From Vibrio sp. 05-20-BW147 (GTDB taxonomy: Bacteria; Pseudomonadota; Gammaproteobacteria; Enterobacterales; Vibrionaceae), in the NCBI RefSeq assembly GCF_013369385.1, contig NZ_SZTO01000006.1, positions 1 to 64,000 of the forward strand: a stretch of DNA of 64,000 nucleotides, read 5' to 3'. The position numbers were made by a program, and so were the translations under genes. Below are positions 18,647 through 27,199 of this stretch, piece by piece (the stretch's first letter is position 1; the number at the start of each line of letters is the position of its first letter). The notes below the pieces were generated by a model, which worked only from the letters and a program-made list of their open reading frames with translations, ran no database searches and was not told where the DNA came from.

Positions 18647-19009
18647 ATGATGATGAAACACAACACAATCACACCGTCACCAGAATCTCAGCAAGAAGCA
18701 CTCAAAATCGCTAGAGCAACACAAAAGCCTGGGCAAACCAAAGAACAAACCAAACTGATCGCACAAGGCATTGAGAAAGGCATCGCGCTTTATAAAAAGC
18801 AGCAAAAAGAGAAGCATCGTCAAGCGGACAAAATGCGTAAGAAGCAATTACGCGATAAAAGCAAAGAGCAACAGAGCTCGATTGAAGACGAAATATTCGA
18901 CACTCAAGCAACGACCCCAACACCAAGCCAATTTGTACATATACTTCCTTGGGGGCTGCTAATTGTTAGCTGGTTGGGATTTATTGTTTACACCATGATG
19001 AGGAACTAA
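18647..19009 (+). CDS. DUF2956 family protein
   Basis: 120 residues from the ATG at 18647; two more in-frame ATGs follow directly, so the exact start is uncertain. It starts with the family hallmark SPESQQEALKIARATQKPGQTKEQTKLIAQGI, continues with a Lys/Glu/Gln-rich likely coiled-coil segment (about 45-85), and ends with a single C-terminal membrane helix (about 96-116). That layout suggests a tail-anchored cytoplasmic protein. Function unknown. A DUF4156 lipoprotein gene follows after 1 base. Confidence 0.85.
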   Translation: MMMKHNTITPSPESQQEALKIARATQKPGQTKEQTKLIAQGIEKGIALYKKQQKEKHRQADKMRKKQLRDKSKEQQSSIEDEIFDTQATTPTPSQFVHILPWGLLIVSWLGFIVYTMMRN

Positions 19010-19010
19010 T

Positions 19011-19343
19011 ATGAAAAACATCGGCTCACTGTTACTTGCTAGCCTGTTTTTAGCGGGGTGTACCACCCCAACCCATCAGCCACTTTCCGGCTCACAAGCA
19101 ATCGAAATCCGCATTGATGACCAGTTTAATCCTAAACAGTGTCAGTATCTTGGCACGGTGACAGGAAATGAAGGTCATTGGTATAGCTATCTCTTCTTTG
19201 CCAATGACACCATGATGCAGGGAGCGGTGAATGATTTGAAAAACAATGCCAAAGAATTAGATGCAGACACCATCTTCGTCATTGCGCCGCAGGCGTTTGT
19301 TACCTCTTTTAGCTTGCTTGGCACCGCTTATCGCTGCCAATAA
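19011..19343 (+). CDS. DUF4156 family lipoprotein
   Basis: 110 residues: lipoprotein signal with lipobox LAGC (Cys17), then a short domain with CQYLGTVTGNEGHWYSY and NDLKNNAKELDADTIFV, typical of DUF4156 lipoproteins. Two further cysteines (near 43 and at 109) could form a disulfide in the periplasm. No function is known. It is co-transcribed with the DUF2956 gene. Confidence 0.85.
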   Translation: MKNIGSLLLASLFLAGCTTPTHQPLSGSQAIEIRIDDQFNPKQCQYLGTVTGNEGHWYSYLFFANDTMMQGAVNDLKNNAKELDADTIFVIAPQAFVTSFSLLGTAYRCQ

Positions 19344-19346
19344 AAA

Positions 19347-19366
19347 AAGCCAGCGAATGCTGGCTT
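19347..19366 (-). terminator. Terminator of the HTH gene
   Basis: 8-bp stem AAGCCAGC / GCTGGCTT, loop GAAT, with seven T's following on the minus strand. The stem overlaps the stop codon of the minus-strand gene at 19365. It also sits just after the DUF4156 gene on the plus strand. Confidence 0.85.
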
Positions 19367-19652
19367 ACGCACGAAATCCAAGGCTGCTGGCGATATCTTT
19401 CTCACGTTCCATAACCCATTGGCTATCAAATGGTCCCCAGTCTGACAGTTGGTAATAACCATCATTATGACGTCGGCCATCTTGAACAAACATAAGTTCG
19501 ATTCCAATCCCCGGCAGCGCCTTCAGTACATCTTGAATAGTACGACGAGGCCACCCCGTTTTTTCGATTAACTTAGGCACATTTGGCCTTTCAAGGTTCT
19601 CCACCAATAAGGCCAAATACAGCCGCCTTGCGAAAACAGGACTCAATTCCAT
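19365..19652 (-). CDS. Winged helix-turn-helix protein (HTH_43-like)
   Basis: 95 residues from the ATG at 19652, set by an AGGAGG site 6 bases upstream; a GTG two codons earlier is less likely. The sequence LYLALLVENLERPNVPKLIEKTGWPRRTIQDVLKALP reads as a helix-turn-helix with a following wing (FVQDGRRHNDGYYQLSDWG). It is a small winged-helix protein, likely DNA-binding. Its targets are unknown. It faces away from the yffB-like gene. Confidence 0.8.
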   Translation of the reverse strand: MELSPVFARRLYLALLVENLERPNVPKLIEKTGWPRRTIQDVLKALPGIGIELMFVQDGRRHNDGYYQLSDWGPFDSQWVMEREKDIASSLGFRA

Positions 19653-19706
19653 TGACACCTCCTAAACTTGTGCTAACTCATTATTTCTTTTTTTCTCAGT
19701 CTTTTG

Positions 19707-19720
19707 TTGAGGTTGATCAA
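19707..19720. promoter_or_regulatory. FNR-like site
   Basis: TTGAGGTTGATCAA matches the FNR consensus TTGAT-N4-ATCAA at nine of ten positions. It lies in the divergent spacer, 55 bases upstream of the HTH gene start and 137 upstream of the yffB-like start. Function is inference from the motif only. Confidence 0.4.
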
Positions 19721-19856
19721 TAACTCTCCAATCCCCTTAGCGAAAGTGTGAGTTTTTTTGAACTTCAAAATATTCCTGACGATATTTTGTGTGTTCTGTC
19801 GCTTCTTGATAGGATGCAAAACACAACAAAAAGAATTAGCCCAAAAGGAAAAACAC

Positions 19857-20204
19857 ATGACCATTACCATGTATGGCATTCCTAACTGCGACACCATTAA
19901 GAAAGCCAAAAAATGGCTAGAAGACGCAGGTGTTGCTTACGAATTTCATGATTATCGTAAGCAAGGTATTAACGCGGAACTTGTGAGTCAGTTTTGTCAG
20001 CAATTGACATGGGAGCAAGTGCTTAATAAGCGCGGCACCACCTTCCGTCAGTTGACTGACGAGCAAAAAGAGTCGCTCAATGAGACAACCGCCGTTGATT
20101 TGCTAGTCGCACACCCTGCGATGATCAAACGCCCAATTTTGCGAGTCAATGACCAGCTACACGTTGGCTTTAAAGCAGAACAGTATTCAAAAATTTTCAA
20201 TTAA
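19857..20204 (+). CDS. ArsC/Spx family reductase, YffB-like
   Basis: 115 residues from the ATG at 19857, with AAAAGG upstream; the reading frame is open further 5' but without family similarity. Thioredoxin-like ArsC fold with the single N-terminal cysteine in [16 protein letters not shown] (Cys11) and a KRPILRV motif near 93. In E. coli yffB is directly upstream of dapE, as here. Members are thought to reduce disulfides with glutathione, and real arsenate reduction is doubtful. The spacing to dapE is 16 bases. Confidence 0.9.
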   Translation: MTITMYGIPNCDTIKKAKKWLEDAGVAYEFHDYRKQGINAELVSQFCQQLTWEQVLNKRGTTFRQLTDEQKESLNETTAVDLLVAHPAMIKRPILRVNDQLHVGFKAEQYSKIFN

Positions 20205-20220
20205 TGAAGGATTATCAAGG

Positions 20221-21354
20221 ATGACAGACAGCCCAGTACTGGCTCTAACCAAAGATCTCATCAGTCGCCAGTCGGTAACCCCCGAAGACGCCGGTTGCCA
20301 AGATGTCATGATAGCGCGCCTAGAGGCTCTTGGTTTTACCATTGAGCGCATGGTGTTTGAAGATACCACCAACTTTTGGGCTCGCCGTGGCACACAAGCG
20401 CCACTCTTCGCCTTTGCAGGCCACACTGATGTGGTGCCCGCTGGAAAATTAGAGCATTGGCACACACCGCCTTTTGAACCGACCGAAAAAGAAGGCTATT
20501 TGTATGGCCGCGGAGCAGCGGATATGAAAGGCTCATTGGCAGCAATGATCGTCGCGACGGAGCGTTTTATCGCAGAACATCCCGATCATCAGGGTTCTAT
20601 CGGTTTCCTGATCACCTCAGATGAGGAAGGCCCGTTTATCAATGGCACGGTTCGCGTTGTGGAAACGTTGATGGCGCGCGATGAAAACATCGACATGTGT
20701 ATTGTCGGCGAGCCATCAAGCACCGAAGTCGTTGGTGATGTGGTAAAAAATGGTCGTCGTGGTTCGATCACTGGCGACTTAACCGTCATAGGGACTCAAG
20801 GCCATGTGGCTTACCCTCATCTTGCGGACAACCCAGTGCACAAATCGCTTTTGGCAATCCACGCCCTAGCGACCACTGAGTGGGACAAGGGTAATGAATA
20901 CTTCCCGCCAACCAGCTTCCAGATCCCGAACGTACAAGCGGGTACGGGTGCGTCCAATGTTATCCCAGGTGAGTTCCACGTTCAGTTCAATTTGCGCTTT
21001 AGTACCGAGCTTTGCAACGAGCGAATTGTAGAACGAGTGACTCAAACACTCGACCAACATGACCTCAGTTACGATCTCAAATGGACGTACAACGGCGACC
21101 CATTCCTAACTGATACGGGAGCACTTCTGGACGCGGTGGTGGATGCTGTCGATAGCGTCAACCAAACCAAACCCGCATTACTGACCACTGGCGGTACTTC
21201 AGACGGACGCTTCATCGCACGAATGGGCGGACAAGTGGTTGAGCTCGGACCGGTGAATGCCACCATTCATAAAGTGAACGAGTGTGTGAAAATCGATGAC
21301 TTAGAAAAACTCACCGATATGTACCAGAAAACATTGGAAAACTTATTGGCATGA
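20221..21354 (+). CDS. dapE: Succinyl-diaminopimelate desuccinylase DapE
   Basis: 377 residues from the ATG at 20221 with AAGG upstream. M20 metallopeptidase with FAGHTDVVP (H68, D70), GRGAADMKG (D101), TSDEEGP (E135/E136) and the C-terminal ATIHKVNE histidine. It removes succinate from N-succinyl-LL-diaminopimelate in lysine and peptidoglycan precursor synthesis, using two zinc ions. dapA of the same pathway lies 2 kb downstream on the other strand. Its end overlaps the next gene by 4 bases. Confidence 0.97.
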   Translation: MTDSPVLALTKDLISRQSVTPEDAGCQDVMIARLEALGFTIERMVFEDTTNFWARRGTQAPLFAFAGHTDVVPAGKLEHWHTPPFEPTEKEGYLYGRGAADMKGSLAAMIVATERFIAEHPDHQGSIGFLITSDEEGPFINGTVRVVETLMARDENIDMCIVGEPSSTEVVGDVVKNGRRGSITGDLTVIGTQGHVAYPHLADNPVHKSLLAIHALATTEWDKGNEYFPPTSFQIPNVQAGTGASNVIPGEFHVQFNLRFSTELCNERIVERVTQTLDQHDLSYDLKWTYNGDPFLTDTGALLDAVVDAVDSVNQTKPALLTTGGTSDGRFIARMGGQVVELGPVNATIHKVNECVKIDDLEKLTDMYQKTLENLLA

Positions 21355-22040
21355 ACACCATTGAGCAGCTGACTGGCAGCGAAACGTCTCATTTAGAACA
21401 CGTTTTAGTGGGGGAAAAATGGTTTTGGCTCCACCCGGAGGTGAAAAATGATCTTTTCGCTCTGCTAGAAGCGGCTCAAACCGCTGGTTTTAAAATGGAA
21501 ATTGCCAGCGGTTTTCGTGATTTTCAACGCCAGCGGGCTATTTGGAACGCAAAATTTTCTGGCACGACAGCGATTCTCGATCGCAACTCTCAACCAATTG
21601 ATAAACAGTCTCTAACCGATGAAGAGAAAATGTGGGCGATTTTGCGTTGGTCTGCACTGCCAGGTGCCAGTCGACATCATTGGGGGTGTGATTTTGATGT
21701 CTTTGCACGCAATCTCCTGCCCGAAAACGAATCGCTCAAATTGGAACCTTGGGAATACCACTCTGGTCATCAAGCGCCCTTTTATCTTTGGTTGCAACAA
21801 CACCTATCACAGTTCGGTTTTTTCTTTCCCTATGCGGAAGACTTAGGCGGTGTTGCCGCTGAACCATGGCACATCAGCCATGTCGCAACCTCTTGCGATT
21901 TTTTGCAAGCACTAACACTTACACAATTGAGACATCAACTGGAACAGCATCCCATTGATGGACAAAAACATGTACTCGCCAATCTCTCTCTGATCTACAA
22001 TCAGTTTATCGCCAATATTTGCCCTGCGGAGGCAGTATGA
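21351..22040 (+). CDS. M15 family D-alanyl-D-alanine carboxypeptidase (VanY-like)
   Basis: 229 residues. The M15 zinc motifs are present: [10 protein letters not shown] at 107-116 (H109, D116) and EPWH at 171-174 (E171, H174). The family cuts D-Ala-D-Ala ends or peptide cross-links of cell wall. No signal peptide is visible, which is unusual for a cell-wall enzyme and suggests a cytoplasmic recycling role (LdcA-like logic) or an unrecognised export route. It overlaps dapE by 4 bases and the DUF2897 gene by 4, so all three are coupled. Confidence 0.87.
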   Translation: MNTIEQLTGSETSHLEHVLVGEKWFWLHPEVKNDLFALLEAAQTAGFKMEIASGFRDFQRQRAIWNAKFSGTTAILDRNSQPIDKQSLTDEEKMWAILRWSALPGASRHHWGCDFDVFARNLLPENESLKLEPWEYHSGHQAPFYLWLQQHLSQFGFFFPYAEDLGGVAAEPWHISHVATSCDFLQALTLTQLRHQLEQHPIDGQKHVLANLSLIYNQFIANICPAEAV

Positions 22041-22231
22041 AAGAACTTTTAACCAACCCTTGGGTCATCAGTTTCGTTGTTCTAAGCGTGATTGTCGGCA
22101 ATATTGCAGCACTAAAATACACCGCCAAAATGAAATTCGGCCAAGTGGATAAACTGCGAGAGAAAAGTGATCTCGACAAACTGAACGAGTTGGATAAGAA
22201 AAACCAACAACGTAAAACGGATGACGAATAA
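22037..22231 (+). CDS. DUF2897 family small membrane protein
   Basis: 64 residues from the ATG at 22037, with GGAGG 8 bases upstream. [28 protein letters not shown] gives one membrane helix (about 9-28), followed by a charged tail rich in Lys, Asp and Glu. It matches DUF2897 and has no known function. It overlaps the M15 peptidase gene and is followed by a terminator. Confidence 0.85.
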   Translation: MKELLTNPWVISFVVLSVIVGNIAALKYTAKMKFGQVDKLREKSDLDKLNELDKKNQQRKTDDE

Positions 22232-22275
22232 GAGTAAAAGCTCTGTGTATCCACCATCAGAAATCACTAAACACG

Positions 22276-22300
22276 AAAAAGGGGCTTAACGCCCCTTTTT
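22276..22300. terminator. Bidirectional terminator between DUF2897 gene and bamC
   Basis: 10-bp stem AAAAAGGGGC / GCCCCTTTTT, loop TTAAC, between convergent genes. Confidence 0.92.
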
Positions 22301-22317
22301 CATATCCATCAACGAAT

Positions 22318-23337
22318 TTAGTCTAGCTTAACGACCGCAGCCAACACTGGCGCCATCGATTTCAAGAACGCTTCTTCAACGGGCTTACCTGACGCATCCG
22401 TCACGTTAATCGACGTACGGTTACCTAAATCCCCAAACAAGAAGGTGTAAGTCCCAGACTTCATCTCCATCGGCTTCACGCCAATCTTATTCCAAAACTC
22501 ATCGTCTGGCGACGCGTACTTCGCCTTGATAGTACCTTGAGATTGATTGCGTTCCTCAATGGTAAAGCCCATCTTAGGTAGAATCGTCGGAAGTCGTTGC
22601 CACAACACGTTGTAAGGTGTACGAGCAATAATGACGGGGAAGCCGCTTCTATCGGTACCCATAGTGATAGGAATTTGCTTCACCAGTTCCTGAGCTCGAC
22701 GCTGCGCTTCTTCACGCTTCGTTTGATCATATCGGGACGTGACTAAGTTGGTCATAAAGACGTTGTAGCGTTCTTTATTCACCAAAGTGACAGGTTTTGA
22801 CTCCGTTCCCTCACGCCAATCGATCAAATTGATTTTAAAACCGTGTCGATTACTGGCTTCAAATCTGTCTATCGAATATCGACTGCCAATTTCAACATCT
22901 TCATCTTCAGAACGCCAGATAACCCAGCCAGTTTCGATGTGTGAATCTGACTGTGCTTCAATGGGGATTTGACGCTCCGCGATCAGGTCTTTAACCGTTT
23001 GCCAAACTTCATCTGCCTCTTCTTGCTTAATCAGCCACAAGGTCACTTCACCTTGGTTACGCTCATAACGAGCGCCAGGAATGAGTTCAAGAATTTGCTG
23101 AGGTGGACGAATATCCACTTGCTGACCAATACCTCCAGCAAACTCGCCCTGAGGGATGTTGTAATTGGGGTAAAACTGGGGAGTGGCCCCTTCAGGTAAC
23201 TGCCACTGCTCTAGCGGTGGGGTTTCGAGGTAAGCAAAATCATCCTTTGCCTGACGACGCTGAGTCGGACTGCCAGAACAGGCAGACAAAACGAAAACAG
23301 CCAGCGAGCTAAGCACCAACTGACGAGAAAACTTCAT
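22318..23337 (-). CDS. bamC: Outer-membrane assembly lipoprotein BamC
   Basis: 339 residues: lipobox LSAC (Cys20), then the extended N-terminal stretch that binds BamD (DDFAYLETPPLEQW), and two helix-grip domains (about 95-205 and 220-330). BamC is part of the BAM complex that inserts beta-barrels such as OmpK and the porin of this window. It lies directly downstream of dapA, as in E. coli, with an intercistronic hairpin at 23352-23369. Confidence 0.95.
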   Translation of the reverse strand: MKFSRQLVLSSLAVFVLSACSGSPTQRRQAKDDFAYLETPPLEQWQLPEGATPQFYPNYNIPQGEFAGGIGQQVDIRPPQQILELIPGARYERNQGEVTLWLIKQEEADEVWQTVKDLIAERQIPIEAQSDSHIETGWVIWRSEDEDVEIGSRYSIDRFEASNRHGFKINLIDWREGTESKPVTLVNKERYNVFMTNLVTSRYDQTKREEAQRRAQELVKQIPITMGTDRSGFPVIIARTPYNVLWQRLPTILPKMGFTIEERNQSQGTIKAKYASPDDEFWNKIGVKPMEMKSGTYTFLFGDLGNRTSINVTDASGKPVEEAFLKSMAPVLAAVVKLD

Positions 23338-23351
23338 TGAAACTCCTAAAG

Positions 23352-23369
23352 CGCCGGATTACTCCGGCG
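23352..23369 (-). other. Intercistronic hairpin between dapA and bamC
   Basis: CGCCGGA / TCCGGCG (7-bp stem, loop TTAC) lies between the dapA stop and the bamC ribosome site. The following T-run is weak (CTTTAGG), so partial attenuation or mRNA processing is more likely than full termination. Confidence 0.55.
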
Positions 23370-23382
23370 TGACAACATTCTT

Positions 23383-24261
23383 TTAGTAAATTCCTGCATC
23401 GGTCATTGCTTGCGCAACGATCGGGCGACACTTCTCAGACAATTCTGTCATCGGTAAACGCAGGTGGCCACATTCAATTAAACCCAGTTGCTGAGCAACC
23501 CATTTAACAGGAATTGGGCTCGACTCAATAAACAGGTTCTTATGTAATGGCATCAAACGCTGGTTGATCACTTCTGCTTCTTCAAAACGCCCTTCAAGCG
23601 CCAAACGGAACATATCCGCCATGTCTTTCGCTGCGATATTGTTGGTTACAGAAATCACACCTTGACCGCCCAAACGAACAAAATCGAGGCCTGTCGCGTC
23701 ATCACCACTTAGTAAGATAAAATCTTCGCCACAAAGTTCACGGTGAAGTGCAACACGCTTCAAATCACCCGTCGCATCTTTTAATGCAACGATGTTATCG
23801 ATCTCGGCCAAACGAGCGACGGTTTCTGGCAAAAGGTCAACCGCAGTACGCCCAGGCACGTTATAGAGAATTTGGGGAACATTACTCACTTCAGCAATCG
23901 CTTTGTAGTGCTGGAACAAACCTTCTTGCGTTGGCTTATTGTAGTATGGAGTAACACTCAGGCATGCATCGATACCTGAATCATTCAGCAGACGGCTGAA
24001 AGTCACCGACTCATGGGTAGCATTTGCTCCCGTGCCAGCGATAACTGGGATTCGACCATTAACAAATTCAACCGTTTTGTTGACTACTTTAACGTGCTCT
24101 TCAACTGTCAACGTTGAAGACTCTCCTGTGGTACCCACAGCCACGATACCGTTCGTACCGGCAGCGATGTGATATTCAACTAATTTTTGTAGACAATCAA
24201 AGTCCACTTCACCATCGGCTTTAAACGGCGTAAGTAACGCAACGATACTTCCTGATAACAT
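23383..24261 (-). CDS. dapA: 4-hydroxy-tetrahydrodipicolinate synthase DapA
   Basis: 292 residues from the ATG at 24261 ([13 protein letters not shown]); the frame is open upstream but family members start here. It is a TIM-barrel aldolase with GTTGESSTL (44-52), YYNKPTQEG near 133 and the Schiff-base lysine in ALKDATGDL (about Lys161). It condenses pyruvate with aspartate semialdehyde, the first step of the lysine/DAP branch. Upstream of bamC, and divergent from gcvR. Confidence 0.97.
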   Translation of the reverse strand: MLSGSIVALLTPFKADGEVDFDCLQKLVEYHIAAGTNGIVAVGTTGESSTLTVEEHVKVVNKTVEFVNGRIPVIAGTGANATHESVTFSRLLNDSGIDACLSVTPYYNKPTQEGLFQHYKAIAEVSNVPQILYNVPGRTAVDLLPETVARLAEIDNIVALKDATGDLKRVALHRELCGEDFILLSGDDATGLDFVRLGGQGVISVTNNIAAKDMADMFRLALEGRFEEAEVINQRLMPLHKNLFIESSPIPVKWVAQQLGLIECGHLRLPMTELSEKCRPIVAQAMTDAGIY

Positions 24262-24576
24262 GTCTTTCTCCCTCATATAATCCTTCCTGCATGGTACTGT
24301 AAGGCGATTCAAAAAAACAAGAGCGCAAACTCGCTTCCTGAATACTAGTGGATGAATATTTGCGTTTATTGGTGGTTTATAAGGCGCTCCCACTCGGAAA
24401 AGCGAGATTCACTCAACTATAATCAGACAATATCGATAGCGTGTCAGCGTCTGGTGAACAAAGCACTTTTCGCAACACGCTATTCTCTAACGTAAAAAAC
24501 GGAAGCGACTCGACATTTTCCTTAAACTTCTGTGTTACCATCCGGAAAAAACAAAATGCACAATAAGAGCGAATCT
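24262..24576. other. Divergent spacer between dapA and gcvR
   Basis: 315 bases. A TATAAT box at 24418-24423 on the plus strand could serve gcvR, but no good -35 lies 16-18 bases upstream. No small gene or riboswitch-like fold was recognised. Confidence 0.45.
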
Positions 24577-25119
24577 ATGACTCAACATCTGGTAATCACC
24601 GCAATGGGCACGGACCGGCCAGGCATCTGTAACCAGGTCGTACAATTAGTGACACGCGCTGGTTGTAATATTATTGACAGTCGAATCGCGATTTTCGGCA
24701 ACGAATTTACCCTCATCATGTTGCTTTCTGGAAACGCCAATGGCATCACCAGAGTAGAGACTACCCTTCCATTACTTGGGCAAGAGCATGATCTCATCAC
24801 CATTATGAAAAGAACCTCTACTCATCATCCTTCGAGCAACAGCTACACAATGGAAGTGTTTGTCGAATCGGATGACCGAGTAGGTTTAACGGAAAAATTC
24901 ACTCATTTTTTCGCTGACAAACAAATTGGCCTTAGCGCCCTTAGTGCGCAAACCATCAACAAAGCAGCCGTACACAAGGAACAAGACCAGTTCCATATTG
25001 CGATTACGGCTCATGTTCAAAGCGAATGCAATCTAATGCAAATCCAAGAAGACTTTAATGATCTTTGCCGCTCGCTGAACGTACAAGGCACTTTGAACTT
25101 TATAAAAAACACCCTTTAA
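24577..25119 (+). CDS. gcvR: Glycine cleavage system regulator GcvR (two ACT domains)
   Basis: 180 residues from the ATG at 24577 (MTQHLVITAMGTDRPG); an in-frame ATG at 24556 is possible. Two ACT-like domains: about 3-80 (TDRPGICNQVVQLVTRAGCNI) and about 92-175 (ESDDRVGLTEKFTHFF). GcvR represses the gcv operon by binding the activator GcvA. It precedes bcp by 13 bases, as in E. coli, where dapA also lies opposite. Confidence 0.92.
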   Translation: MTQHLVITAMGTDRPGICNQVVQLVTRAGCNIIDSRIAIFGNEFTLIMLLSGNANGITRVETTLPLLGQEHDLITIMKRTSTHHPSSNSYTMEVFVESDDRVGLTEKFTHFFADKQIGLSALSAQTINKAAVHKEQDQFHIAITAHVQSECNLMQIQEDFNDLCRSLNVQGTLNFIKNTL

Positions 25120-25132
25120 AAGGAATAACGAC

Positions 25133-25603
25133 ATGAATATGCTGCAAGCAGGCTCCCCTGCTCCAGAATTTTCTTTGCCTGATCAAAATGGAAATCTTGT
25201 CTCGCTCAAAGACCTCAAAGGAAAAAAAGTTCTCTTTTACTTCTACCCAAAAGCAATGACTCCCGGTTGTACCGTTCAGGCCCAAGGCCTACGTGACGTC
25301 CATAGCGAGCTCGCAAAGCATAATGTGGTTGTGCTGGGCGTAAGTATCGATCCCGTCAAACGTTTGGGTAAGTTTATTGAACGAGATTCGCTCAACTTCA
25401 CTTTACTGTCAGATGAAGATCACGCCGTTGCTGAACAATTTGGTGTTTGGGGCGAGAAAAAGTTCATGGGCAAAGTGTACGACGGCCTTCACCGTATTAG
25501 TTTCCTCATCAACGAGGAAGGCGTTATTGAACACGTCTTTGATAAGTTCAAAACCAAAGACCACCATGAAGTGGTTCTTAATTATCTTGAGCAGAGTAAA
25601 TAG
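25133..25603 (+). CDS. bcp: Thioredoxin-dependent thiol peroxidase (BCP)
   Basis: 156-residue peroxiredoxin. The peroxidatic cysteine is Cys46 in AMTPGCTVQAQGLRD. The resolving cysteine five residues later, present in E. coli BCP (C50 in CTVQACGLRD), is replaced by Gln51, and the protein has no other cysteine, so it must act by a 1-Cys mechanism or use another thiol. It detoxifies peroxides in the cytoplasm. It lies in one unit with gcvR and has a terminator after it. Confidence 0.95.
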   Translation: MNMLQAGSPAPEFSLPDQNGNLVSLKDLKGKKVLFYFYPKAMTPGCTVQAQGLRDVHSELAKHNVVVLGVSIDPVKRLGKFIERDSLNFTLLSDEDHAVAEQFGVWGEKKFMGKVYDGLHRISFLINEEGVIEHVFDKFKTKDHHEVVLNYLEQSK

Positions 25604-25643
25604 GACGAGTTAAAGCATCTTTACTTATCCAGCAGACAATAAT

Positions 25644-25667
25644 AAGCCCAGCGTGTTCGCTGGGCTT
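25644..25667. terminator. Terminator after bcp
   Basis: 10-bp stem AAGCCCAGCG / CGCTGGGCTT, loop TGTT, followed by TCTTTT. Convergent with the perM-like gene. Confidence 0.9.
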
Positions 25668-25709
25668 TCTTTTATGAGCAATAAATGAATGAATTGAGGC
25701 AATACCATC

Positions 25710-26780
25710 TTAGGACGGTTGTGCTTCGTGATCATCTTGACTTGGCAGTGCTTTCCACACCGCTTTCACTAAGGTCGCCAACGGGATAGCGAAGAACACG
25801 CCCCAAAATCCCCATAGGCCACCAAACACCAAAACCGCGACAATAATCGCGACGGGATGCAGATTGACCGCTTCAGAAAAGAGGACTGGCACAAGCACGT
25901 TACCATCGAGCGCTTGGATGATGCCATAAGCGATGAGCAACGTATAAAACTCGGTTGAGATACCCCACTGGAACAGTGCAACGATCGCAACAGGAACCGT
26001 TACCGCTGCGGCACCAATATACGGAATGAGTACTGAAAGGCCAACGGCTACTGCCAGTAGTGCCGAATATCTTAAATCCAAGATGGCGAAGGTGATATAA
26101 CTCACTCCACCGACAATTAAGATTTCCAACACTTTGCCACGGATGTAGTTTGAAATCTGCTCATTCATTTCGCGCCAAACTTTGTTGGCCAGATTTCGGT
26201 TTTTGGGTAGCAGGCCACTGGCCATTCGCATCATTTCTTCTTTGTCTTTGAGTAAGAAGAACACCAACAGCGGCACCAAGATCAGATATACCGCCAAAGT
26301 GGCAATGCTAATCAAGGAAGCCAATGATCCTTTAACAACACTTTCTCCCATTCCCAACACTTTGTTTTTCGCGTTAGTGGCGATCGCTTCCACGATTTGC
26401 AGGTTAGCTAACTCTGGATAACGTTCCGGAAGTGAAGCGATAAACTGTTGTAATCCATTATACATGTTCGGAATGTCGTTGATTAAGTTGCCAATCTGCG
26501 TCCAAATGGTTGGAATCAATCCAAACAATGCAATCAACATTAAACCGATAAACAGTAAGATAACCGTAATAACACCAACTGTTCTAGGAACACCAAAACG
26601 ACGAAGTTGTGCGACTGGCCATTCGAGCAGATATGCCAACACAATGGCGACCAAAAGAGGGGCAAGAAGATGACCAAAGAAATAGATCGTAACAAAGCCA
26701 AACAGCAAGATAGCCACTAAGCTGACGGCATGGGGATCTGAAAAACGACGCTTATACCAGCGACTGACCATTTCAAACAT
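25710..26780 (-). CDS. AI-2E family transporter, PerM-like permease
   Basis: 356 residues from the ATG at 26780 (MFEMVSRWYKRRF). About eight membrane helices and the family's C-terminal segment with ALDGNVLVPVLFSEAVNLHP near 290-310. The family includes E. coli PerM and TqsA; some act on signalling molecules and some as Na+(Li+)/H+ antiporters, so the substrate here is open. It overlaps the TusA-like gene by 8 bases, suggesting coupling. Confidence 0.88.
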   Translation of the reverse strand: MFEMVSRWYKRRFSDPHAVSLVAILLFGFVTIYFFGHLLAPLLVAIVLAYLLEWPVAQLRRFGVPRTVGVITVILLFIGLMLIALFGLIPTIWTQIGNLINDIPNMYNGLQQFIASLPERYPELANLQIVEAIATNAKNKVLGMGESVVKGSLASLISIATLAVYLILVPLLVFFLLKDKEEMMRMASGLLPKNRNLANKVWREMNEQISNYIRGKVLEILIVGGVSYITFAILDLRYSALLAVAVGLSVLIPYIGAAAVTVPVAIVALFQWGISTEFYTLLIAYGIIQALDGNVLVPVLFSEAVNLHPVAIIVAVLVFGGLWGFWGVFFAIPLATLVKAVWKALPSQDDHEAQPS

Positions 26781-27015
26781 CGTACGATGATTCCTTATTG
26801 AGTGTGATATGCAGGAGATAGCAATCCTGTTCCATTTTTGTTTCAACAATAAACGAGCGTGACTGAAGGTAGCGGACGATATCTCGCATGGAGCCCTGGT
26901 CAGAAACCTGAATAACTAATTGACTTCCTTCCGATAACTCTGCACTGTGACGCTTCGCCAAAAGCAATGACATTGGGCAGCGCTGTTGCCTAAGATCGAG
27001 TCGCTTACGTTCCAT
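26773..27015 (-). CDS. TusA/SirA-like sulfur carrier protein
   Basis: 80 residues from the ATG at 27015 (MERKRLDLRQQRCPM). The RCPMSLLLAKR motif carries the reactive cysteine (Cys13) of TusA-type sulfur carriers. Long upstream in-frame extensions are not supported. It is coupled to the PerM-like gene downstream (8-base overlap), a pairing also known from other gamma-proteobacteria. Not the canonical TusA of tRNA thiolation with certainty. Confidence 0.85.
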   Translation of the reverse strand: MERKRLDLRQQRCPMSLLLAKRHSAELSEGSQLVIQVSDQGSMRDIVRYLQSRSFIVETKMEQDCYLLHITLNKESSYDV

Positions 27016-27199
27016 CTTCTCGCCTAAAACTAAACATAGGGAGATATTGTAAAGTGTTTTTTTATGGGTGCCAGCATTTATCAAAGTTTGATTTGCAGTT
27101 TGGACCTTGCACTGGCATTTTCTTTTGTAACACTTTACGAAACCAATTAGCCATCGATGGGTCTTATCATTGCTGCTATATGGAGAATCAATCATTACT

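Noticed and set aside
24262..24393. Upstream extension of dapA by 44 codons
   Set aside because: All DapA proteins start at MLSGSIVAL or its equivalent; the added residues look random.
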